Below, in pieces: positions 42,707 through 50,234 of a stretch of DNA of 54,202 nt (its first letter is position 1; the number at the start of each line of letters is the position of its first letter). This DNA comes from CAJXSD01 sp964633145 (lineage in GTDB: Bacteria > Pseudomonadota > Alphaproteobacteria > Rhodobacterales > Rhodobacteraceae): positions 1-54,202 of the forward strand of contig CAZWFE010000014.1 in the NCBI GenBank assembly GCA_964633145.1. The letters run 5' to 3'. The translations under genes and the position numbers were made by a program. A model generated the notes under the pieces. That model saw only the letters and a list, made by a program, of their open reading frames with translations. It made no database searches and was not told the origin of the DNA.

Positions 42707-42769
42707 ACAATCGGGTTTTTTTATTTGTGCAATCCCGCTAGATCATGGGAAAGTTTGAGGATTGAGCAC

Positions 42770-44428
42770 ATGGCAGATCAGTTTCGCATAACACTTGCGC
42801 AGGTAAACCCAACGGTTGGTGATATATCGGGCAACATCGACATGGCGCGGCAGATATGGGCTGAGGCGCGTGATGGTGGCACCGATTTGGTGGCCTTTCC
42901 TGAGATGTTTGTGACCGGTTATAACACCCAAGATTTGGTGATGAAGCCTGCGTTTCATTTGGCCGCAATGCAGGCGGTACGGGATTTGGCCGCGGCTTGT
43001 GCCGATGGACCTGCGATTGCGATTGGGACACCTTGGGTTGAGGCGGGAAAGCTGTTCAATGCCTATGTGATTTTGGCGGATGGTGATGTGCGCACGGTTG
43101 TGGAAAAGCATCATTTGCCCAATGAGACTGTTTTTGATGAGGTGCGTATTTTTCAATCGGGTGATGTGTCCGGACCCTATGCGGTGGGCCCTGTGCGGAT
43201 TGGGAGCCCGATTTGTGAAGATAGCTGGCATAGTGATGTTGCTGAAACTTTGGCAGAGACAGGGGCCGAGATTTTATTGGTGCCCAATGGGTCGCCATAT
43301 TACCGTGGTAAGATGGATGTCCGCTATAACCACATGGTGTCACGGGTTGTCGAAACGGGATTACCGTTGATTTATTTGAACATGGTTGGTGGACAAGATG
43401 ATCAGGTCTTTGATGGCGGGTCGTTTGCGTTGAACCGTGGTGGCGATTTGGCGCTACAGATGCCCATGTTTGAAACGGCGATACAAACGGTGGTGTTGGA
43501 GCGCGCTGACGCAGGTTGGGTCATTGTTGCGGGGGACAAGGCCAAGATACCAGACACATTGGAAACGGATTATCATGCAATGGTTTTGTCGTTGCGCGAT
43601 TATTGTCGTAAATCTGGGTTTGGTCAGGTTTTGTTGGGTCTGTCGGGCGGGGTCGACAGTGCATTGGTCGCGACAATTGCGGTGGATGCGCTGGGCGCAG
43701 AGAATGTGCGTTGCGTTATGTTGCCGTCTGAATATACGTCGCAGGCATCGTTGGATGATGCGCAGTTGCAGGCCGAAAATTTGGGATGTCGCTATGATTA
43801 TGTTCCGATTGCAGCTGGGCGGTCAGCGATTACCGAAACACTGGCCCCATTGTTTGCGGGCACGCAGCCGGATTTGACCGAGGAAAATATTCAATCGCGG
43901 TTGCGCGGTTTATTGTTGATGGCATTGTCCAATAAGTTTGGCGAAATGTTATTGACGACGGGTAATAAATCCGAAGTGGCCGTTGGGTATGCCACGATCT
44001 ATGGTGACATGTCGGGCGGTTATAACCCGATTAAGGATCTGTATAAAACACGGGTGTTTGATATTTGCCGCTGGCGCAATGCGAACCACCGCGACTGGAT
44101 GCAGGGGCCGTCTGGCGTGGTGATTGTGGACAACATTATATCGAAACCCCCCAGTGCCGAATTGCGCCCAGATCAGAAAGACAGCGATAGTCTGCCCGAT
44201 TATCCCGTATTAGACGCCATTCTGACCATGTTGGTGGACCAAGAGGCATCCGTTGCGGACTGCATCGCAGCTGGGTTCGCCCGTGATGATGTCATGCGTG
44301 TGCAGGGATTATTGTATGCCAGCGAATATAAACGGTTTCAGTCTGCACCAGGCACGCGACTAAGCCCGCGGGCATTTTGGTTGGACCGGCGGTATCCGAT
44401 TGTTAATCGGTTCCGTGATCAGGGGTGA
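42770..44428 (+). CDS. nadE: Glutamine-dependent NAD+ synthetase
   Basis: A 552-residue two-domain enzyme for the last step of NAD synthesis. The N-terminal nitrilase-type glutaminase has Glu45 (FPEMFV), Lys113 (EKHHLPN) and Cys149 (PICEDSW). The C-terminal synthetase has the ATP loop LSGGVDSALVA (SGGVDS 292-297), TGNKSEVAVGYATIYGDM and an intact tail. Ammonia from glutamine is passed through a tunnel to deamido-NAD. The ATG has GAGG upstream; an in-frame start 15 codons earlier is unlikely. Confidence 0.96.
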   Translation: MADQFRITLAQVNPTVGDISGNIDMARQIWAEARDGGTDLVAFPEMFVTGYNTQDLVMKPAFHLAAMQAVRDLAAACADGPAIAIGTPWVEAGKLFNAYVILADGDVRTVVEKHHLPNETVFDEVRIFQSGDVSGPYAVGPVRIGSPICEDSWHSDVAETLAETGAEILLVPNGSPYYRGKMDVRYNHMVSRVVETGLPLIYLNMVGGQDDQVFDGGSFALNRGGDLALQMPMFETAIQTVVLERADAGWVIVAGDKAKIPDTLETDYHAMVLSLRDYCRKSGFGQVLLGLSGGVDSALVATIAVDALGAENVRCVMLPSEYTSQASLDDAQLQAENLGCRYDYVPIAAGRSAITETLAPLFAGTQPDLTEENIQSRLRGLLLMALSNKFGEMLLTTGNKSEVAVGYATIYGDMSGGYNPIKDLYKTRVFDICRWRNANHRDWMQGPSGVVIVDNIISKPPSAELRPDQKDSDSLPDYPVLDAILTMLVDQEASVADCIAAGFARDDVMRVQGLLYASEYKRFQSAPGTRLSPRAFWLDRRYPIVNRFRDQG

Positions 44429-44440
44429 GTCAACGAAAAG

Positions 44441-44476
44441 CGACCAAAGTTTAGGTCGTATCTGTGTCAGATTTTT
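44441..44476 (+). terminator. Weak terminator-like hairpins after nadE
   Basis: CGACC pairs with GGTCG around eight bases, then ATCTG pairs with CAGAT around TGT and runs into TTTT. The stems are short, only five base pairs each, so termination here is uncertain. Confidence 0.35.
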
Positions 44477-44526
44477 CCAGCGGGTCGTGTTAGTTGGTCC
44501 TATCCAATTTTCAGGACTGATACCCC

Positions 44527-45078
44527 ATGATTACCATACACACGATCGCGCAGGCGTTTACGCCTGCTGAATGTGATTTGTTGGCGCAGCTGGCCCAATC
44601 TGTACCCGCCCAAGATGCCAAATTGGTCAAGCAAGCAGCAGACCACAATATCCGACGGTCTGAATTGGTGTGGTTGGATGATATCGCAGGGGCAGATTGG
44701 GTTATGGACCGCATTATTGATGTGGTCCGTGATGCAAACCGCGCTGTGTATAATTTCGATTTAACTGCGTTTTCCGAAAGCGCGCAGATCGCGCGATATG
44801 GCAGCGAACGACAGGGGCATTTTGATTGGCATTCCGATATTGGTCATGGCCCACTGGCGGGAAAGCGCAAATTGACCATTGTTGCCCAGATTTCAGACCC
44901 CCAAGATTACGATGGTGGCGCGCTTGAAATTATGGCCAGCACAGCTGTCACAACAGCCCCCCGTGATCGTGGTGCGGCAACTGTGTTTCCCAGTTATTTG
45001 CTGCATCGCGTCACCCCTGTCACACAGGGGCAACGCCAATCTTTGACCGTTTGGGCGCATGGCCCCGCGTTTCGTTAA
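44527..45078 (+). CDS. 2-oxoglutarate/Fe(II)-dependent dioxygenase (prolyl-4-hydroxylase fold)
   Basis: A 183-residue protein with the double-stranded beta-helix iron site: His102 and Asp104 in HFDWHSD, His160 in YLLHRVTPV, and Arg170 in QRQSLTVW for the 2-oxoglutarate carboxylate. It resembles small PKHD-type hydroxylases. The substrate is unknown. The last base of its TAA stop extends past the first bases of the convergent nfeD stop, in TTAA. Confidence 0.9.
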   Translation: MITIHTIAQAFTPAECDLLAQLAQSVPAQDAKLVKQAADHNIRRSELVWLDDIAGADWVMDRIIDVVRDANRAVYNFDLTAFSESAQIARYGSERQGHFDWHSDIGHGPLAGKRKLTIVAQISDPQDYDGGALEIMASTAVTTAPRDRGAATVFPSYLLHRVTPVTQGQRQSLTVWAHGPAFR

Positions 45079-45353
45079 TGGTCGTTGATATCACGATCAA
45101 AGGTTTTGACATGATTGTGTTTGGGTTTGAAGAAATGGCGCAGGGCCAGCCACGATATCAGTGACAGCACCGCAAAGGTGAGCATCAAGACCGCGCCGCT
45201 TGGGGCCAGCCCCACCAACAATAGCAGCGCCGTCAACATGGCCCCAATACCAAACCCCAAAAATACAAAAGCTGGCACAATCATTTCTGCAAGCGCCAGA
45301 ATCACACCGAAGCTGGCCCAAGCCCACCATGTGTTCATTAAGGTATCTGTCAT
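45075..45353 (-). CDS. NfeD-family membrane protein (short form)
   Basis: A 92-residue protein with two or three hydrophobic segments: WWAWASFGVILALAEMIVP, VFLGFGIGAMLTALLLLVG and VLMLTFAVLSLISWLALRHF. The C-terminal OB domain of the longer form is largely missing, leaving only a short polar tail. NfeD proteins work with SPFH/stomatin partners, and the SPFH gene lies directly upstream with an ATGA overlap. Confidence 0.88.
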   Translation of the reverse strand: MTDTLMNTWWAWASFGVILALAEMIVPAFVFLGFGIGAMLTALLLLVGLAPSGAVLMLTFAVLSLISWLALRHFFKPKHNHVKTFDRDINDH

Positions 45354-46240
45354 GGCTTTGCCTTTAGCATGTTGAACGCGTTACCAAATGCCTCGGCGAT
45401 ATTTGCGGGCAAGATGATGGTTTGATTGCCTTGGCCGGTGCCAACGGTTGTCATGGCTTCGACCTGTTTTAGGGCCACTTGGTATTGTGCGGCGGCCAAA
45501 CCGTTTTCCTGAATGGCTTGGGCCACGACTGCTGTGGCATAGGCTTCGGCCTCGGCCTGAATGCGGCGGGCTTTGGCAACCTGTTCTGATTCGTATAGTT
45601 GCGCATCCGCGGCCAATTCGACGGCGCGCTTTTTCCCTTCCGCCTCGGTGACATGTGCGCGGCGGGCGCGTTCAGCGTTTAGCTGTTGCAACATGGCGGC
45701 GCGGGTGGCTTCGTCCAAATTCACATCCAGAATTTCGGCGCGCGTCACCTCGATCCCCCAATCGTCGACCATGGCCAATACTGCGTGGCGAATGCGTTCG
45801 ATCAAATCGCTGCGGTTGGATTGGACCTGATCCAATTCCATTTTACCGATTTCACTGCGCACAATGCCGGCCACGGTTGTTGCAATCGCGCCATCGATGT
45901 CGCGAATCCGGTACACCGTTTTTTCAGGTTCCGTGATGCGATAAAACACACTGGTTTCGACCTTGACCAGAACGTTGTCAGTGGTGATCGCATCCTGCAT
46001 CGCGGTGGGCAGTTGGCGTTCTAAAATCGAAATTTTATGGGCCACGCGGTCCAGATAGGGGACAATAAAATTAATCCCCGGTCCCAAGACGGCATGCAGT
46101 CGCCCAAATCGTTCCACCACATATTTTTCAGATTGCGGCACAATGCGCACACCCAAAAAAATCGTGATAATTACAAAGATGGCTAAAACAATTATAAAAA
46201 TATTTTCGCCAATAAAGCCGTTTAAAAAAAGCGGTTCCAT
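45350..46240 (-). CDS. SPFH/Band 7 (stomatin, QmcA-like) membrane protein
   Basis: A 296-residue protein with one N-terminal membrane helix (ENIFIIVLAIFVIITIFLGV), the SPFH domain (VVERFGRLHAVLGPGINFIVPYLDRVAHKI) and a long Ala/Glu-rich coiled region (about 185-250). A final segment, GNQTIILPANIAEAFGNAF, follows. Such proteins assemble into rings that organise membrane microdomains, commonly with an NfeD partner as here. It is divergent from dinB. Confidence 0.94.
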   Translation of the reverse strand: MEPLFLNGFIGENIFIIVLAIFVIITIFLGVRIVPQSEKYVVERFGRLHAVLGPGINFIVPYLDRVAHKISILERQLPTAMQDAITTDNVLVKVETSVFYRITEPEKTVYRIRDIDGAIATTVAGIVRSEIGKMELDQVQSNRSDLIERIRHAVLAMVDDWGIEVTRAEILDVNLDEATRAAMLQQLNAERARRAHVTEAEGKKRAVELAADAQLYESEQVAKARRIQAEAEAYATAVVAQAIQENGLAAAQYQVALKQVEAMTTVGTGQGNQTIILPANIAEAFGNAFNMLKAKP

Positions 46241-46277
46241 TTGTGGTCTTTCCCATATCTGTTATTTTGATACAGTA

Positions 46278-46306
46278 TATATAGGTATTCTGTTTCGTAC
46301 ACCCAA
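46278..46306 (-). promoter_or_regulatory. Candidate promoter for the SPFH-nfeD pair
   Basis: The minus strand has TTGGGT (46306-46301), 17 bases, then TATATA (46283-46278), which leaves about 30 bases to the start codon. The -10 box matches four of six positions and the -35 box matches mainly in TTG. Confidence 0.42.
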
Positions 46307-46344
46307 GAGGTGAAATTTTTTGACCCGATATACTAGGGGTTACT

Positions 46345-47598
46345 ATGTCTGCGCTGTGCCGTGATTGTCTAACAACCTTTGATACCACTGGGCGCTGTGT
46401 GTCCTGCGGGTCGCCCCGTGTGGTGCGGCATGCGGAATTGTTTGATTTGACCATCGCACATATGGATTGCGATGCCTTTTACGCCAGTGTCGAAAAACGT
46501 GATAATCCTGATTTGATGGATCGACCTGTTATTATTGGCGGAGGGGACCGAGGCGTTGTTTCAACAGCCTGCTATATCGCGCGTATTCATGGTGTGAAAT
46601 CGGCAATGCCCATGTTTCAGGCGCGTAAACTGTGCCCTGATGCGGTGGTGATTAAACCACGCATGTCCGTATACGCCGATGTCAGCTTGCAAATTCGGCA
46701 AATGATGCTGGATATGACCCCCGCCATCGAACCCCTGTCGCTGGATGAGGCGTTCTTGGACCTGTCGGGCACACAGAAACTGCATGGTTTGCCGCCCGCG
46801 GTGGTATTGGCGCGTCTGATTGTGCGCATGCGCACTGAATTGGGGCTGACAGGGTCGATCGGTTTATCACATAATAAATTTCTGGCCAAAATCGCATCTG
46901 ACATGAACAAACCGCATGGATTTTCCGTAATCGGCCGTGCGGATACGGATGATTTTTTGCGTGATAAACCTGTGCGGCTGATTTGGGGTGTGGGCGCTGC
47001 GACGCAACAATCGCTGGATCGGGCAGGCATCCACACATTTGCCGATTTGCTGCGCTGGGATCAATCCGATCTGGTTGCGCGCTTTGGGGCGATGGGCGAT
47101 CGATTATGGCACTTAGCCCGCGGGATGGATAACCGATCGGTGCAGCGCAACGCACCTGTGAAATCCATTTCCAACGAAACAACCTTTCACACCGATATAA
47201 CAGATAGCGATCTGTTGCTGGGCCATCTATGGCGCCTGTGCGAAAAGGTATCTGACCGGGCCAAGGCCAAGGAAATGGCGGGCCGCGTCGCAACGCTGAA
47301 ATTGAAAACCAACGCTTTCAAAGCAATCACCCGCCGGGTCACTCTGCGCGATGCAACCCAATTGGCCGATTCCTTGTATCGTCATTTGGCCCCCCTGTTG
47401 GAAGGTGAAACCGCACAGGGGCCGTTTCGATTGATCGGTGCAGGGCTGTCGGATTTATGCCCTCAGGATCAGGCCGAACGGGTGGGTGATTTATTGGATC
47501 CAATGGCACATAAACGCGGCCAAGCGGAACGCGCCACCGATCAGATCAGGGCCAAATTCGGCACAGACGCCATATTCAAAGGCCGCGCACTGCGATAA
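46345..47598 (+). CDS. dinB: DNA polymerase IV (Y family) with an N-terminal CxxC-CxxC extension
   Basis: A 417-residue translesion polymerase. The catalytic residues are Asp41 in AHMDCDAFYASVE and Asp134-Glu135 in LSLDEAFLDLSG. The fingers, thumb (LGLTGSIGLSHNKFLAKIAS) and little-finger domain (ETTFHTDITD onward) are complete. Before the polymerase is an extra segment of about 35 residues with Cys5, Cys8, Cys18 and Cys21 arranged as a zinc ribbon, absent in E. coli DinB (351 residues). No clear LexA box was found in the 104-base divergent spacer. Confidence 0.93.
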   Translation: MSALCRDCLTTFDTTGRCVSCGSPRVVRHAELFDLTIAHMDCDAFYASVEKRDNPDLMDRPVIIGGGDRGVVSTACYIARIHGVKSAMPMFQARKLCPDAVVIKPRMSVYADVSLQIRQMMLDMTPAIEPLSLDEAFLDLSGTQKLHGLPPAVVLARLIVRMRTELGLTGSIGLSHNKFLAKIASDMNKPHGFSVIGRADTDDFLRDKPVRLIWGVGAATQQSLDRAGIHTFADLLRWDQSDLVARFGAMGDRLWHLARGMDNRSVQRNAPVKSISNETTFHTDITDSDLLLGHLWRLCEKVSDRAKAKEMAGRVATLKLKTNAFKAITRRVTLRDATQLADSLYRHLAPLLEGETAQGPFRLIGAGLSDLCPQDQAERVGDLLDPMAHKRGQAERATDQIRAKFGTDAIFKGRALR

Positions 47599-47609
47599 TC
47601 CGCGCGCTG

Positions 47610-48491
47610 TTATTCCGCCGCCAAGGGATGATCGCTATCAATGGCTTTCGCCCACTGCGCAATGTCGTGCAATGCGCGGCGCAACTTGGCTTTGCATTGC
47701 GTAAAATCGGGGCTGGGCTGCAACCTCTTGGCGTCCAAGTACAGGCTGCGATCAATTTCAATCTGCAGCGCATGGTGCTGCTGACTTGGCTTGCCATATT
47801 GCTGCAAAATATAGGCTCCGGCAAAGGGCGTATTTAACGCAACCCGAAACCCAGCCCTTTCAAAACAGGCAACCACAAATTGGGTGATATCTGGATCCGC
47901 GGATGTCCCATATCTGTCACCCACAACAATTTCTGGCGGTCTGTGCGATTTGGAAAACGATGCAACTGCTTCATGCGGCATCGAATGCAAATCAATCAAA
48001 ATCGCCCGCCCAAACCGATCCATACTGGCCTGCATGCATTTTGACATAACATTATGGTAAGGCCGCCACAGCACCTCAATGCGTCGCTGCGCCTCGGCCA
48101 AGGTCAGCTTGCCACGATAAATGCAGCGCCCATGCGACACTACACGGGGGATCACGCCCAATCCAGACGCAATCCGTGGGTTGCTGCCACGCTTGATGAC
48201 CCCATCAACAACGGCTGGATCCATTTCATCGGCTGCGCGGTTCAAATCAACATAGGCCCGCGGGGCTTGCGCACAAATCAACGGACACCCCCAAGCTGCG
48301 ACATCGCCAATCAATTGATCAACATAGGCATCCTCAGAACTGCGCAACGTCAAAGGATCAAGAATCGTTTCTGCTAAAAACGCATCCTCATAGGCCCGCC
48401 CACTGTGGGGCGATGCGAAAATAACGCTTGAACACCAATCATCTGGTGCCAAAATACGATAAGCGTGCGTTTCTTCTGACCTTATTTCCAT
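47610..48491 (-). CDS. N-formylglutamate amidohydrolase-family protein
   Basis: A 293-residue zinc hydrolase of the HutG/FGase family. It shows VIFASPHSGRAYEDAFL, AYVDLNRAADEMDP, ILIDLHSMPHEA and a C-terminal ALQIEIDRSLYLD, which contain the expected metal-binding His, Asp and Glu. Formylglutamate hydrolysis belongs to histidine breakdown, but no hut genes are near, so a related amidase activity is possible. The ATG at 48491 has only a weak ribosome site. The gene is convergent with dinB, 11 bases apart. Confidence 0.88.
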   Translation of the reverse strand: MEIRSEETHAYRILAPDDWCSSVIFASPHSGRAYEDAFLAETILDPLTLRSSEDAYVDQLIGDVAAWGCPLICAQAPRAYVDLNRAADEMDPAVVDGVIKRGSNPRIASGLGVIPRVVSHGRCIYRGKLTLAEAQRRIEVLWRPYHNVMSKCMQASMDRFGRAILIDLHSMPHEAVASFSKSHRPPEIVVGDRYGTSADPDITQFVVACFERAGFRVALNTPFAGAYILQQYGKPSQQHHALQIEIDRSLYLDAKRLQPSPDFTQCKAKLRRALHDIAQWAKAIDSDHPLAAE

Positions 48492-48532
48492 AAAATAATA
48501 GATAGCGCAAAAATTATCCTTTGCAAAAGGTC

Positions 48533-48561
48533 TTGAACCTTTTTCATCAAGCAATTATAGA
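48533..48561 (+). promoter_or_regulatory. Candidate promoter of tRNA-Val and rpmJ
   Basis: TTGAAC (48533-48538), 17 bases, then TATAGA (48556-48561). Transcription would begin near 48568, about 50 bases before the tRNA. Each box matches four of six consensus positions. Confidence 0.5.
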
Positions 48562-48616
48562 CCCACCACCGATGTGGATTCCCGCACCTTATTTTTGGGG
48601 TAGGATCCGTATCATA

Positions 48617-48691
<75 letters not shown>

Positions 48692-48766
48692 TGAACGAAT
48701 TCACTGTCCCACCTGGGACGACCTGCAATGGCGCAGACGACGCGCCGCGATTGATTGGAGAAACCG

Positions 48767-48892
48767 ATGAAGGTTAAAAACTCACTCCGCTCGTTGAAGC
48801 AGCGTCACCGCGACTGTCGTGTCGTGCGCCGTAAAGGCCGCGTTTACGTCATCAACAAGACGCAGCGCCGTTTCAAAGCCCGTCAGGGCTAA
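48767..48892 (+). CDS. rpmJ: 50S ribosomal protein L36
   Basis: A 41-residue basic protein beginning MKVKNSLRSLKQRHRDC and ending RRFKARQG. It matches the L36 form resembling E. coli YkgM, which lacks the full four-ligand zinc motif: only one cysteine, Cys17, is present. GGAG lies eight bases before the ATG. The gene is very short and easily missed. It follows tRNA-Val and is closed by a strong terminator. Confidence 0.96.
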   Translation: MKVKNSLRSLKQRHRDCRVVRRKGRVYVINKTQRRFKARQG

Positions 48893-48910
48893 GAACACAG
48901 CAAGCAAATT

Positions 48911-48941
48911 AAAAAAACCCCGCCTTTTGGCGGGTTTTTTT
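48911..48941 (+). terminator. Terminator after rpmJ
   Basis: CCCGCC pairs with GGCGGG around TTTT, with A- and T-tracts of seven on the two sides, 18 bases beyond the rpmJ stop. It can also work for transcripts coming leftward from pyrF. Confidence 0.9.
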
Positions 48942-48963
48942 ATGCCGTTTATAAATCAACAGG

Positions 48964-49012
48964 CTTTCATTTTTGGTGAAATACTCTGGGGGTCTGGGGG
49001 CAACGCCCCCAG
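48964..49012 (-). repeat. Hairpin plus 23-base conserved block, copy C (after pyrF)
   Basis: On the minus strand, eight bases beyond the pyrF stop, CTGGGGGC pairs with GCCCCCAG around GTT (49012-48994). After seven bases, ACCCCCA, which partly repeats the hairpin arm, comes GAGTATTT, then CAC, then CAAAAATGAAAG (48986-48964). It matches copies A and B at 20 of 23 positions of the block and has the same orientation relative to its gene. Confidence 0.85.
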
Positions 49013-49020
49013 CACTGTCG

Positions 49021-49716
49021 TTATGCGTTCTGCATGTCTTGTAATATGTCCAATGCCGCCGCACGTGGATCTTGGGCTTTCCAGATGGGACGACCAACCA
49101 CAATATGGTCGGACCCATTTTTAATCGCTTGGGCCGGTGTTGTGATCCGCTTTTGATCGCCCACATCTGCACCAATGGGGCGCACGCCGGGGGTGACGAT
49201 CAAACGGCCGTGTGATTCGGGCAGGGCGCGGATCAATCCTGATTCCTGCGGCGATGCGATCACCCCATCTGCCCCAGCGTCAAAAGCGCGGCCCGCACGT
49301 TCAACAACCAAATCCTGTACATCGCCAGATTTTATCATACTGCGATCCAAATCATCGCGATCCAGCGATGTCAAAATCGTCACAGCCAATATTTTCAAAT
49401 TGCTGCCCGCGGCGCCTTGTTTGGCGGCGGCGACGACATGTGGGTCGCCGTGGACGGTCAGAAAATCTAGATCATACTGCGCAATGCCACGCACGGCTGC
49501 TTCGACTGTGGCGCCAATGTCGAAAAACTTCATATCCAGAAAAATGCGTTTGCCGTGTTCTTGCTTCAGCTCGTTTGCTAATGCCAAACCACCACCCGTC
49601 AGCATCCCTAGGCCGATTTTATAGAATGAAACAGCATCGCCCAGTTTGCCGGCCAAATCCAACCCGGCCACAACATTGGGCACATCCATTGCTACAATTA
49701 AACGATCATCTGCCAT
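49021..49716 (-). CDS. pyrF: Orotidine 5'-phosphate decarboxylase
   Basis: A 231-residue enzyme that makes UMP from OMP. The catalytic residues are visible: Asp11 (VAMDVPN), Lys33 (YKIGLGM) and the triad Asp61, Lys63, Asp66 (LDMKFFDIGAT). The phosphate-binding region is LIVTPGVRPIGAD and DHIVVGRPIW. It appears to be a single-gene unit on the minus strand, with the repeat element and the rpmJ terminator beyond its stop. Confidence 0.96.
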   Translation of the reverse strand: MADDRLIVAMDVPNVVAGLDLAGKLGDAVSFYKIGLGMLTGGGLALANELKQEHGKRIFLDMKFFDIGATVEAAVRGIAQYDLDFLTVHGDPHVVAAAKQGAAGSNLKILAVTILTSLDRDDLDRSMIKSGDVQDLVVERAGRAFDAGADGVIASPQESGLIRALPESHGRLIVTPGVRPIGADVGDQKRITTPAQAIKNGSDHIVVGRPIWKAQDPRAAALDILQDMQNA

Positions 49717-49775
49717 TTCATATCTCCTTATCTATACGGCGACGGTGTGGCAGGTGATCGCGATTTGGTCAAGCG

Positions 49776-50036
49776 TTAGGCAACGCGTGACATCAGCATA
49801 TCATGTACGGTGACACTATGGACTTCGGTTGGGATATGGCCTGTGGCGCGGACTTTGGCCTTTGCTTCGGCCAGCAACAGGGGATGCGGATCCGCAATGT
49901 CATGGGGATGCACAGGCACCACCGAACATTCGATATGGATCAGCCCGCGATCTGTATCGAATGTGACCAACCCAAATATGCGTTGATTGCCCTGCATAAC
50001 GCGGACGTTTGAAAACCGTGTGGAAATGATCTGCAT
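49776..50036 (-). CDS. Hypothetical protein, 86 residues
   Basis: I do not recognise the family. From the chosen start MQIISTRFSNVRVMQGNQRI the protein shows alternating hydrophobic residues (FGLVTFDTDRGLIHIECSVVP) followed by an acidic helix (HPLLLAEAKAKVRA) and a short tail. It looks like a small cytoplasmic alpha/beta protein without signal or membrane segment. AAGGGGA precedes the ATG at good spacing, so an in-frame start 40 codons upstream is rejected. It lies between pyrF and clpB, in the opposite direction to clpB. Confidence 0.7.
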   Translation of the reverse strand: MQIISTRFSNVRVMQGNQRIFGLVTFDTDRGLIHIECSVVPVHPHDIADPHPLLLAEAKAKVRATGHIPTEVHSVTVHDMLMSRVA

Positions 50037-50129
50037 CGCATGATCCCCTTTTATCTCGACTACCCTAATGGATAGTAACGTATCCATTTGTGTTGGTATT
50101 AGCGCGATAGGGTATTTTTTTAGCCAAAT

Positions 50130-50159
50130 CTTGAAATAATTGTGCAAAACCGCCACCTA
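50130..50159 (+). promoter_or_regulatory. Possible heat-shock sigma (RpoH) promoter of clpB
   Basis: CTTGAAA (50130-50136) matches the -35 element of sigma-32 promoters. About 16 bases later CCACCTA (50153-50159) is a partial match to the C-rich -10 element. clpB is a classic RpoH target, but the -10 match is weak. Confidence 0.35.
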
Positions 50160-50234
50160 GGTTGTGAGGCCACAGAATTATGTGCCGCTTAGCGGGCATA
50201 AACACAGGTGGTGCTTAGGATAAGGAGACGAACG

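Noticed and set aside
42682..42743. Short frame reading MSIFAKMK and onward through copy A of the repeat; copy B can also be read as a GTG-started peptide with SIWAKMK.
   Set aside because: The three bases that vary between copies change amino acids rather than wobble positions, copy C has no start codon in this frame, and the frames after the block are unrelated. Conservation is better explained at the nucleic-acid level.
46241..46344. LexA/SOS box in front of dinB.
   Set aside because: No convincing pair of half-sites was found in the spacer; only AT-rich repeats are present.
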